Origin: CAZGSG01 sp964528095
Lineage (GTDB): Bacteria > Bacteroidota > Bacteroidia > Chitinophagales > Chitinophagaceae
Assembly (NCBI GenBank): GCA_964528095.1
Contig: CAZGSG010000147.1
Span: forward strand, 1-13,555
DNA: 13,555 nucleotides
Direction: 5' to 3'
Numbering within the stretch: position 1 is the first letter of the stretch; each line of letters begins with the position of its first letter. A program made the translations under genes and the position numbers. Below are positions 6,234 to 13,094 of this stretch, piece by piece. The notes under the pieces were generated by a model. The model was not told the origin of the DNA. It saw nothing but the letters and a program-made list of their open reading frames with translations, and ran no database searches.

Positions 6234-6842
6234 TTAGTGCACAAGCCATGCAAGCATCAGCTGATTGAACTGGTGATAATGAAGTACGAGTTGCTGGTTT
6301 GTTTTTGCAAAAAAACACTCAATGGTGTTATTCCCTTCATGCTGTTTCAGTAATTGTATGTGTTTCCGGAAATCCACCTGCCCGTCACCATACCATTTAA
6401 AGACCGCTTCTTTCGCACTCCACATCAGCGTGGCCTGTTCCAGCATAGCCCCTTTGTGCAACTGTTTTTTTTCCTCATCAGACAAAAACTTCGGCACAAG
6501 CTGACCAACCAGCGGCCTGATCAGCTCAATATCGATGCCTACCCTGTTATGGCGGCTAACGATGACGGCGGCATAATCACCACAATGCGAAATGGAGAAA
6601 TGATATTGCTCCCCGGGCAAAAATGGTTTTCGGGTATCGGCGATCTGGATGAGTTCATAAGGAAAATTGGGGTAAAGGAATTGTAACAGAAACCGGCCTG
6701 CGAGATGCTGCAACCGTTTGTGGGGATGCGTTACCAGCCTGTGCTGTGGCACGTTTAGATTGAAAAAATCTTCAGTTTCTTCAATCTTCCAGACACCAAG
6801 GCGGGTTGTTTCGTTGATTTGTTGTTGAAAAAAAATCGGCAT
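6234..6842 (-). CDS. 4'-phosphopantetheinyl transferase (Sfp type)
   Basis: Transfers 4'-phosphopantetheine from CoA to a serine of an acyl or peptidyl carrier protein, giving the holo form; cytoplasmic. At 202 residues it fits the two-domain, pseudo-dimeric Sfp class, not the ~120-residue AcpS class. Visible motifs are RKPFLPG (71-77), HFSISHCGDYAAV (81-93, with the SxSH core), VGIDIE (101-106, Mg-binding D104 and E106) and MWSAKEAVFKWYGDG (140-154, W-S-x-K-E-A with catalytic/metal-binding E145 and K144). The ATG at 6842 opens MPIFFQQQINETTRLGVWKI, normal for the family. It is divergent from dCTP deaminase (115 bases between starts) and precedes the lipoprotein gene on the same strand. No polyketide or peptide synthetase lies in the window, so its carrier protein is elsewhere. 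It may serve fatty-acid ACP or a secondary-metabolite system. Confidence 0.92.
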   Translation of the reverse strand: MPIFFQQQINETTRLGVWKIEETEDFFNLNVPQHRLVTHPHKRLQHLAGRFLLQFLYPNFPYELIQIADTRKPFLPGEQYHFSISHCGDYAAVIVSRHNRVGIDIELIRPLVGQLVPKFLSDEEKKQLHKGAMLEQATLMWSAKEAVFKWYGDGQVDFRKHIQLLKQHEGNNTIECFFAKTNQQLVLHYHQFNQLMLAWLVH

Positions 6843-6957
6843 TATTTACTGTTTCACCTTTATTTTGCCCTGCTGTACGGCTTATTAAAGATAAATAGTG
6901 TATCCCAATATGCCGAATAGTGTGATTTAAATAAAGCGGGCTACTAAAAAGTATACA

Positions 6958-7494
6958 ATGATTCTAACCGACAAACAGATACTGGAAGAGATTGGTAAAG
7001 GCACTATCAAACTCGCTCCTTATGACCGGGAATGCCTGGGCAGTAATTCCTATGATGTACACCTGGGTAAATGGCTGGCCACTTACCGCGAGCATATCCT
7101 GGATGCAAAAAAACATAACCAGATAGAATATTTTGAAATACCGGAAGACGGATTTGTTTTATATCCCCATATTTTTTATCTCGGCGTCACCCAGGAATAT
7201 ACAGAGACCCATGCTCATGTACCTTTCCTCGAAGGAAAATCATCAACCGGCCGTTTGGGTATCGATATTCATGCCACTGCTGGTAAAGGTGATGTCGGTT
7301 TCTGCGGCCACTGGACCCTGGAGATCTCCGTCAAACAACCTGTAAAAGTATACAGGGAAATGCCGATAGGCCAACTGATCTATTTTCCAGTAAGCGGAGA
7401 AATAGAAGTTAAATACAATCAAAAGAAAAACGCGAAATATACCGATCAGCCGGACAGGCCGATTGAAAGTATGATGTGGAAGAATAAGTTTTAG
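6958..7494 (+). CDS. dcd: dCTP deaminase
   Basis: Deaminates dCTP to dUTP, which dUTPase turns into the dUMP used for thymidylate synthesis; cytoplasmic homotrimer of the dUTPase fold. The 178-residue protein begins MILTDKQILEEIGKGTIKLAPYD, matching the family start. It contains LGSNSYDVHLG (27-37), the signature FLEGKSSTGRLGIDIHATAG (90-109) and GFCGHWTLEI (114-123), where E122 is the catalytic glutamate and S95-S96 with R99 are the substrate-binding residues of the R/K-S-S-x-x-R box. PIGQLIYF (136-143) is the conserved strand near the C-terminus. Its length is close to the ~190 of the E. coli enzyme. Whether it is a plain deaminase or the bifunctional deaminase-dUTPase cannot be told. No clear promoter box was seen in the 115-base divergent region, and no strong terminator follows. 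Confidence 0.93.
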   Translation: MILTDKQILEEIGKGTIKLAPYDRECLGSNSYDVHLGKWLATYREHILDAKKHNQIEYFEIPEDGFVLYPHIFYLGVTQEYTETHAHVPFLEGKSSTGRLGIDIHATAGKGDVGFCGHWTLEISVKQPVKVYREMPIGQLIYFPVSGEIEVKYNQKKNAKYTDQPDRPIESMMWKNKF

Positions 7495-7719
7495 TTATTT
7501 AACCGCCTTCCTTTTTTTCAACTATTTGCTGGCCCCGACCGGGGAGTCTTCCATTAAATTAAGGTGTCCTGGTCTAATGCCTCTTCGTTTGCGAGCATGA
7601 CAAGCGTTTCCATTGTCATCCCGGGCCGATTTACGTTCACATCGTTCACAAGACACTAAGAACCGGGACCTGTTTCTACATGTATCTATTTTTGTAGTTC
7701 AGGAATTTTGATAGGGATT

Positions 7720-7955
7720 TCAAAGGAGCTAACAGAGATAATGAGCGAAGGAAGTGTAGCGCTATTTGTTTATTCTTTATTTGTATGAACGAATGAGCGA
7801 AGGAGGGTTTTCACTGCGTGAAAAGGCAGTCGTTGATCAGGGTGCTGTTTTCACGTCAGTGAAAACGCTCTGTTAACTCTTTATTTCAACCGGTAATAAA
7901 TGTATAAATAGCCTAGCTATTCCTTAGCTCATTATCTCTGTTAGCTCTGTGCGAA
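7720..7955. repeat. Inverted-repeat unit with two internal TTTTCAC hairpins
   Basis: A perfect 21-bp inverted repeat (7726-7746 and 7927-7947, core GCTAACAGAGATAATGAGC) encloses 180 bases. The similarity continues imperfectly inward (GAAGGAAGTGTAGC against AAGGAATAGCTAGGC, then CTATTT) and slightly outward (TTTC). The interior has two hairpins, TTTTCAC-TGC-GTGAAAA (7808-7824) and GTTTTCAC-GTCA-GTGAAAAC (7847-7866), and another copy of AATGAGCGAAGGAG (7792-7805). The same end sequence plus hairpin occur at 599-690. No gene lies inside. Confidence 0.65.
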
Positions 7956-8059
7956 ACCTATTGCTGTATTAGTGATGCAGGGATAAGAAGGAACAGTCTT
8001 CAATCTCTATCATAGAAATTAAGTTATACTATCGAAACAGAATGGATATTCTAAAATAC
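7945..8059 (+). repeat. Direct repeat copy A (~115 bp)
   Basis: Matches 8595-8708 at roughly 80% by eye. The best block is TTAGTGATGCAGGGATAAGA, then CTTCAATCTCT, and the end CGAAACAGAATG with ATTCTAAAATAC. The first bases overlap the end of the 7720-7955 unit. Confidence 0.75.
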
Positions 8060-8307
8060 TACTATAGAACTTAACCTAATGCCTTAAGCTTACCCCACTG
8101 TTGGTATTCGCCTGGGTTATTTTCAAAGAAGATAGTTTTGCCGGCTGCGCCCACAACCGACCTGCAACCAGGAAATCGGTTGTTAGTTAGTGTGGATTTT
8201 TAAAGAAGAAAGGGCTTTATGAGGAACACCAACAAATCGGCGTAAAACTGGCCTAAAGTAGTTTTAACACGGTAACACGGAGAAATTGGTGGTATTGGCC
8301 CTGAAGA

Positions 8308-8462
8308 TGTTTTTAAACATGGAATCACGGAGAGCCTAAAGAAGATCGGACATTTCTTATTGATCCGTGACTCCTCATTGCAACCTGAATTGTAAACGAA
8401 ATCAGGAATATAGTTCTACATAAACAGAAAGAATGACCAACTGTGATTCCGTGTTAAAAACA
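8308..8462. repeat. Inverted pair of AACACGGAATCAC-type repeats
   Basis: TGTTTTTAAACATGGAATCAC (split at 8308-8320 and 8321-8328) matches, with one gap and one mismatch, the reverse complement of 8442-8462. A shorter relative, TTTTAACACGGTAACACGGAG, begins near 8262. The 113 bases between the arms show no gene. Confidence 0.6.
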
Positions 8463-8594
8463 AATTTTAAAGAAGCCGCCAATTTTATGTCTCAGCGTAA
8501 ACACCAACAACTTTCCATTGCTACGATGGCTTTCGCTACAGGGCGCTTTTTCCTAAAGTTATATTATCGGAAACAAAAGATCCTTATATGAAGA

Positions 8595-8708
8595 CTCTGT
8601 ATGAAACCTGTTGCCGTGTTAGTGATGCAGGGATAAGAAAGACAATTCTTCAATCTCTGCTACGATAGAAGTTATATTAATCGAAACAGAATGACTATTC
8701 TAAAATAC
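8595..8708 (+). repeat. Direct repeat copy B, with a third partial copy just upstream
   Basis: Second copy of 7945-8059, offset by about 650 bases. Its tail AGTTATATTAATCGAAACAG (8671-8690) is also found at 8557-8579 as AGTTATATTATCGGAAACAA, preceded there by TTGCTACGATGG, which resembles CTGCTACGATAG in this copy. So there are two longer copies and one partial. Confidence 0.7.
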
Positions 8709-9016
8709 GCTGCGTGAAATCCCTTCGCGCATCTTTAAAAAAACTTCGATACAAAAACAACATAGCCCCAGATAGGCATTACCACAAACACGGTATTGCC
8801 ATTAAAGTTGCCCTTCAACTGTTATAGTTTTCCCAATGAAATAATCAATTAATAGATTCAAATCAAGAATCATTCAAATTATACAGTTAGATAAGTTAAA
8901 CTACATCCTCATGATAGTTTCAACTACAAAATAAAATTCTGTTGGCATGATTATCGCAAATCCGCGAACGTAAATGCGGCACTTAAACCCGCAATTGATT
9001 AAAATCAAAAAATACT

Positions 9017-10969
9017 ATGAAACAACTAAGATCTTTGTCTTACAAAGTATTTCAACTTTGTCTGTTGCTTTGTGCATTAGCTGGGTCAACAGCAGTAAAT
9101 GCTCAATACCAGCAAAAAGCTGTTACCGCTCCTATTCATGCCACCATTGGCGGGTATTATGAAGCATTGCCTCCGGGTTATTCTACCAACACTTCCACTA
9201 ATTATCCCTTGCTGATCTTTATACATGGGCTTGGTGAAGTTGGAAATGGTTCCGCCGCTTCTCTTCCTTTAGTATTACGCAATGGTCCCCCGAAGCTCAT
9301 CAACCAGGGAAGTTTTCCTTCTTCATTTACTGTAAATGGTAAAACTTCTTCGTTTATCGTTATTTCTCCGCAATTGAATGGCCAGGATTTTACTGGTGGC
9401 GTACCAATTAATGCGCTTATTGATTATGTGGTAAGCAGGTATCGTATCGATCAGTCACGTATTTATGTTACCGGTCTTAGTATGGGTGGTGGTGTTACCT
9501 GGAATTATGCGGGAGCATTGGGTAGTAATCGCGTTACAGCCATCGCGCCTATTTGTGGTAATATTCCCGCTTACCTAGGGCTTGCCAATGAGATAGGCAG
9601 GGCGAATATACCTGTATGGGCTTTTCACAATGAAAATGATGGAACTGTAACTGTTGCCAATACAAGAGACTGGATGACCAAGCTTACAGCTTACCGTCCC
9701 GCCATGAACCCTCAACCGAAAGCAACAATTTTTGCTGCCAGCGGGCATGATGCATGGTCAAGGGCCTACGATCCTAATTACAGGGAAAACAATATGAATG
9801 TATACGAATGGATGTTGCAATATTCAAAAGGCGGTACGGTTCCTCCTCCGGCCAATGCAATACCAGTAGCTAATGCAGGTGCTGATCAAACAATACAATT
9901 ACCTGTTAATGCGGCTCAATTGAGTGGCTCAGGTACGGATGCCAACGGCACTATTACTGCTTATTCATGGAGTAAAGTAAGTGGTGGCGCCGCAACGATC
10001 GCAAATCCGGGTGCTGCCAGCACACAGGTTTCGGGATTGATACAAGGTAATTACGTGTTCCGCTTAACAGTCACCGATAACAATGGCGCTACCGCGTTTG
10101 ATGATATGAGTATCACCGTTAACGCGGCAGCTACTACGCCGCCCGTAACACCGCCGGTAACACCTCCTGCTACCACAGGCACCAGGTATATCAAAGTGAA
10201 TATGTATAGCGCTACGACTTACAATAACAGCCAGTGGAATAACTGGAAGGTTTCCTCCTCCCTTTCGTCTGGCAACTTTACTTACTCCGATGCTACCGCG
10301 TCTACTGTAAAAGCCGTATTAAGCCAGCAAACAAATGTTTCAGACAATGGAACGATGCAAAACACTACCATGTGTCCACCGGAAGTTGGAAGAAATACCA
10401 GTTATCATACCGCCAGCAGAACACTTACTCTTACGGGTCTGAATAACAGCAAGACGTATAACCTGGAAGTTTATTCATTCAGAGCGGGGCCTAACACAAA
10501 CAATAGAACACGTTTTACCGTGGGTTCTACCAGTGTGGATGTACTTTCCGATTATAATATATCCAATAAAGCCTCTTTTGTAACGCTTACGCCGGTAAAT
10601 GGTACCATCGTGCTGACTATCGCCAACCTGAATACGTATAACTATATCAATGGTTTTACGCTTACAGAAAACGGAACAGGCGGCGCTACTGCCAAATCAG
10701 CTACTGCTGAAACAGGCGCATCCGTACAGTTATTCCCTAATCCTGTGCAGGACCGGCTTGTATTACAGGTCAATCAAACACTGACCGGCCCGATGCTCGT
10801 TAAGATCACCGGCGTAAATGGGCAATTGAAAAATAGCTTTACGCTCAACAGGAATAAATCAGGAATGAGTCAGCATTATATCTCTGTTGCAAATCTTGCC
10901 AGCGGTGAATATATCGTGACTATACAGATCGGAGACTGGAGCGAATCGAAAACGATCATAAAAAATTAA
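9017..10969 (+). CDS. Secreted multidomain esterase (alpha/beta hydrolase + PKD + C-terminal beta domain), T9SS cargo
   Basis: A 650-residue extracellular enzyme. A signal peptide ends near residue 29 (LLCALAGSTAVNA|Q). Residues about 35-272 are an alpha/beta hydrolase of the PHB-depolymerase/feruloyl-esterase (Esterase_phd) kind: oxyanion motif FIHGLGEVGNG (68-78), nucleophile S155 in YVTGLSMGGG, acid probably D208 in HNENDGTV, base H244 in ASGHDAW. Then a PKD-type immunoglobulin-like domain (about 283-369: PVANAGADQTIQLP to RLTVTDNNGATAFDDMSITV), a TPPVTPPVTPP linker, and an unnamed beta-rich domain (about 389-552: RYIKVNMY to NYINGFTL), a plausible carbohydrate-binding module. The C-terminus is a type A T9SS sorting domain: VQLFPNPVQDRLVLQV, LASGEYIVTI, ending KTIIKN. 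It probably attacks ester bonds of plant or microbial polymers; the substrate is inferred. The lipoprotein gene follows 24 bases later. Confidence 0.9.
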   Translation: MKQLRSLSYKVFQLCLLLCALAGSTAVNAQYQQKAVTAPIHATIGGYYEALPPGYSTNTSTNYPLLIFIHGLGEVGNGSAASLPLVLRNGPPKLINQGSFPSSFTVNGKTSSFIVISPQLNGQDFTGGVPINALIDYVVSRYRIDQSRIYVTGLSMGGGVTWNYAGALGSNRVTAIAPICGNIPAYLGLANEIGRANIPVWAFHNENDGTVTVANTRDWMTKLTAYRPAMNPQPKATIFAASGHDAWSRAYDPNYRENNMNVYEWMLQYSKGGTVPPPANAIPVANAGADQTIQLPVNAAQLSGSGTDANGTITAYSWSKVSGGAATIANPGAASTQVSGLIQGNYVFRLTVTDNNGATAFDDMSITVNAAATTPPVTPPVTPPATTGTRYIKVNMYSATTYNNSQWNNWKVSSSLSSGNFTYSDATASTVKAVLSQQTNVSDNGTMQNTTMCPPEVGRNTSYHTASRTLTLTGLNNSKTYNLEVYSFRAGPNTNNRTRFTVGSTSVDVLSDYNISNKASFVTLTPVNGTIVLTIANLNTYNYINGFTLTENGTGGATAKSATAETGASVQLFPNPVQDRLVLQVNQTLTGPMLVKITGVNGQLKNSFTLNRNKSGMSQHYISVANLASGEYIVTIQIGDWSESKTIIKN

Positions 10970-10993
10970 TTCATTTTATAATATTCAAAACAA

Positions 10994-11506
10994 ATGAAAA
11001 AAATCACATTAATAGCGGCAGGCTTCGCAGTTCTATTGATCGCTTCCTGCAAAAAATCAGACACGGATACCATTGTGCCCGTAGTGAATGCCGGTAGCAA
11101 TACAGGACAGGAAGCAGCGAGCGCAAAATTATCCGCCTGGCAATCGGTAGAACTTACCGGTACTAACAGCAAAACCGATGGCAATCTATACAGCGGTTCT
11201 ATTGAAGATCTGGCGATCACGGCCGATATCCTGAATAGCGGGCTGGTGCTTCTGTATGATAAAACAGCAGAAGGTATGCAGCCACTGCCTTACATGCAAA
11301 AAGGAAATATCCGCTGGCATTATGATGTAGTTGAAGGCGCTATCAGCATCAACGCCGATGCCGCTGGAAATACAATAACAGGTAAACGTGAATTCAGTTA
11401 CGTCATTCTTTCAACGGAGCAATTGAACGCACTGGAAGCAAAAGGATTGACAAAAAGCACGCTTATCAATATGGATTATACAACAGCCGCAGGCCTGTTT
11501 GATTAA
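10994..11506 (+). CDS. Small lipoprotein of unknown function, partner of the T9SS esterase
   Basis: A 170-residue lipoprotein: MKKITLIAAGFAVLLIASC, with acylation at C19, followed by KKSDTDT. A short Ser/Ala/Asn linker precedes a compact domain with SAWQSVELTGTN, GNLYSGSIEDLAITADILNSGLVLLYDK, IRWHYDVVEGAISINAD and REFSYVILSTEQLNAL. The pattern of alternating strands ending in YVILSTEQL recurs in small Bacteroidota lipoproteins, but no named family could be assigned. It starts 24 bases after the esterase stop on the same strand, so the two are very likely cotranscribed, and the strong hairpin at 11593-11632 closes the unit. A role in envelope handling or binding of the esterase's substrate or product is a guess from position only. 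Confidence 0.8.
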   Translation: MKKITLIAAGFAVLLIASCKKSDTDTIVPVVNAGSNTGQEAASAKLSAWQSVELTGTNSKTDGNLYSGSIEDLAITADILNSGLVLLYDKTAEGMQPLPYMQKGNIRWHYDVVEGAISINADAAGNTITGKREFSYVILSTEQLNALEAKGLTKSTLINMDYTTAAGLFD

Positions 11507-11527
11507 CTATGGCCGGAGTTACTTTTG

Positions 11528-11556
11528 AAATTCAAAAGTAAAAATTAAAAAATAAC
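11528..11556 (+). repeat. AT-rich 3'-UTR repeat after small lipoprotein gene
   Basis: AAATTCAAAAGTAAAAATTA followed by AAAAATAAC lies about 20 bases after the stop, sense-oriented like the other copies. A further plus-sense copy lies at 11653-11685 and an inverted one at 11814-11845. Confidence 0.6.
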
Positions 11557-11592
11557 CTCTGAATTATTTGGTAAACTCAGGGCATGATTTGA

Positions 11593-11632
11593 AAATAAAG
11601 AAGCAATCCCAGGTGGGGTTGCTTCTTTATTT
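11593..11632 (+). terminator. Strong rho-independent terminator (18-bp stem)
   Basis: Arms 11593-11610 and 11615-11632 pair at all 18 positions with one G-T wobble around the loop AGGT. The inner part is GC-containing (GAAGCAATCCC/GGGGTTGCTTC) and the outer part A/T, so the right arm itself supplies the U-run (CTTTATTTATAT). It ends the esterase-lipoprotein transcript, and because of its symmetry it could also stop the opposing DUF3810 transcript. Confidence 0.85.
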
Positions 11633-11793
11633 ATATATCTATATACCGGGGCAAATTCAAGAGTCAAAATTAAAAATTCAAAAACAGACACTATATTATC
11701 TGACTGGTTCAGCCATGTCTGCAACTAATTTCAATTCCAGTAGGGTTGCCTTTTTATTTATAGAACTGTATACCAGCGCGAGTTCAAAAACAG
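11616..11793 (+). repeat. Degenerate direct repeat in convergent gap
   Basis: The right arm of the terminator and what follows (11616-11651, GGGTTGCTTCTTTATTTATA then TATACCGGGGC) is repeated at 11743-11779 as GGGTTGCCTTTTTATTTATA then TATACCAGCGC, and both go on to a TTCAA word and AAAACAG (11685 and 11793). The plus-sense AT-rich repeat at 11653-11685 is part of the first copy and mostly missing from the second. Confidence 0.55.
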
Positions 11794-11813
11794 CCTCCTG
11801 TCATCGGAGATTA

Positions 11814-11845
11814 TTTTTTAATTTTTACTTTTGATTTTTGAATTA
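11814..11845 (-). repeat. AT-rich 3'-UTR repeat after DUF3810 gene
   Basis: On the minus strand directly after the TGA the sequence is TAATTCAAAAATCAAAAGTA followed by AAAATTAAAAAA. It is the sense copy for this gene and inverted relative to 11528-11556 and 11653-11685. Confidence 0.65.
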
Positions 11846-12922
11846 TCAAATACTTTCTAACCCAAACCTTTTATAATAAGCGATCAGCCACGCTACTACT
11901 TCGTTATAGGTTTGTTTACCGCCTGGTTGGTTATTGGCTTTCAGGAAATGTCCATATCCCCAGGTAATGATGGGTTCGATCGGGTTTTTGTATTTGCGGT
12001 AAAAATCTTTCCATTCCCTTATATCATTGACGACCTGTGGGTGTAACTGTTGCTGGTATTTTTTCCCTGCCGCGGTGTCTCTTCGGTAAACCTCCCCGAT
12101 AGCATAGTTGTACATATCGAAGTACAGCGAATACCTGAATACATTGGAAGGATAGCTCCTGCATGCAAGAAATGCTACAAAATTCGCTTCATTCTCTTTT
12201 CCGTAGCCTAACTGGTGTGCAATTTCATGTGTGCTTACAAAAGGTTCCAGGAAACGTGGTACCGTTGTATTAACCTGCGCTTCGCCCGAAAATGGATTAT
12301 AGTATCCCTGGAAGCCCAGGTAATTTCCCAGATAGCTAAACAGCGAGGGTTTTATTGAAGAAGGTGAGTATCCAAGAAATGCATATTTTTTTACTGCAGC
12401 CGCATACGCCAGTTTACTCTCGTTAAACAACACCCTTTTACGATTGATCGAATCACGTTGTGCTTCTGTCACCAATGCGGCATATTCGTTCAAGCGTTCC
12501 TGCAATTTACCAGTCAGGGTATCCAGGTCATTAAACGAGTAGGTTTTCACCTGGATGTTCAACTGGTAAGAGATACCCTTCCTATTGTAGTTCAGTCCCC
12601 ACAATAAGTTGAAAAAAACATAGATGAATAAAAAAAAGAAGATGGCCTGTTGAAGCGTTTTGGTAAAATAGGCCCGGTTTAGTTTTTTCTGAAACAGGAT
12701 CCGCAAAAAACGCCCGATGCGGAAAAGGATGATCAGTACCAGAAAAGCATAAAAAAGATCGCCGATACTAAAGGGGATCCATCCGAATAAGAACCGCTGT
12801 ACTTTTGAGATAAGGGGGTAAAATCCATAGGTGTAGTACTGTTCGACCCTGTTGGGATATAAGGAGATCCATTTAATTGCAATGGTCAGAACGATCAGCA
12901 GTACCCAATTCCAGCTTTTCAT
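11846..12922 (-). CDS. DUF3810 membrane protein with HEIAH metallopeptidase motif
   Basis: A 358-residue inner-membrane protein of the DUF3810 family, common in Bacteroidota and Firmicutes and of unproven function. Counting from the ATG at 12920-12922, three hydrophobic helices are visible: WNWVLLIVLTIAIKWISL (4-21), SIGDLFYAFLVLIILF (52-67) and QAIFFFLFIYVFFNLLWGL (92-110). The conserved WGLNYNRKGISY follows. The soluble part carries STHEIAHQLGYGKENEANF, with HEIAH at 232-236 and E245 nine residues on, the zinc-site layout of a peptidase; peptidase activity is an inference. The frame can extend 12 codons upstream to a TTG at 12958 (MQKFVSRLFARL), but homologous N-termini usually begin a few residues before the first helix, so the ATG is preferred. 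It is convergent with the lipoprotein gene and divergent from the DUF177 gene. Confidence 0.85.
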   Translation of the reverse strand: MKSWNWVLLIVLTIAIKWISLYPNRVEQYYTYGFYPLISKVQRFLFGWIPFSIGDLFYAFLVLIILFRIGRFLRILFQKKLNRAYFTKTLQQAIFFFLFIYVFFNLLWGLNYNRKGISYQLNIQVKTYSFNDLDTLTGKLQERLNEYAALVTEAQRDSINRKRVLFNESKLAYAAAVKKYAFLGYSPSSIKPSLFSYLGNYLGFQGYYNPFSGEAQVNTTVPRFLEPFVSTHEIAHQLGYGKENEANFVAFLACRSYPSNVFRYSLYFDMYNYAIGEVYRRDTAAGKKYQQQLHPQVVNDIREWKDFYRKYKNPIEPIITWGYGHFLKANNQPGGKQTYNEVVAWLIAYYKRFGLESI

Positions 12923-13054
12923 TAGCCGGGCAAACAGGCGGGAAACGAATTTTTGCAATCCGGAAAATTTTAATAATATTCAGAATCAATTACTTAAAAG
13001 AAAAACAGCCCCGAAAATAATCTAAATTGATGATTAAATTCCATCAAATTTCCC

Positions 13055-13062
13055 TACCTTTG
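13055..13062 (+). promoter_or_regulatory. Putative -7 box (TACCTTTG) for DUF177 gene
   Basis: TACCTTTG is an exact TAnnTTTG match 32 bases before the ATG. The nearest upstream TTG (13027-13029) is about 25 bases away, longer than the usual 19-20, so the -33 element is uncertain. The small palindrome CCGAA-TT-TTCGG (13067-13078) lies at or just after the expected start of transcription. Confidence 0.5.
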
Positions 13063-13094
13063 CCTCCCGAATTTTCGGACTTAAAAGTTGATGC

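Larger units (their letters stand above)
7495..9016. other. 1.5-kb gene-free, repeat-filled region
   Basis: No open frame with protein character was found on either strand across about 1,520 bases, which is long for this genome. The region is a mosaic of short repeats: ATGACAA/TTGTCAT (7597-7619), the inverted-repeat unit 7720-7955, a ~115-bp direct repeat (7945-8059 and 8595-8708), the stem ACAACCGA/TCGGTTGT (8153-8183), the AACACGGAATCAC inverted pair (8308-8462) and GGCATTACC/GGTATTGCC (8775-8800). The last 250 bases are AT-rich and presumably hold the esterase promoter, but no TAnnTTTG box was clear. Confidence 0.65.

Noticed and set aside
7500..7550. Terminator after dCTP deaminase (CCCC-GACC-GGGG)
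   Set aside because: The stem is only four base pairs and no T-run follows it.
599..8708. CRISPR array or tandem repeat system from the many short repeats
   Set aside because: Repeats are few, differently spaced, often inverted and without unique spacers of constant length; no cas gene is present.
3520..8960. tRNA or rRNA genes in the gene-free stretches
   Set aside because: No cloverleaf arms with a GTTCRAN T-loop and no recognisable rRNA blocks were found on either strand by eye.
11568..11834. 88-codon plus-strand frame in the convergent gap
   Set aside because: It reads through the terminator hairpin and the AT-rich repeats; no domain seen.
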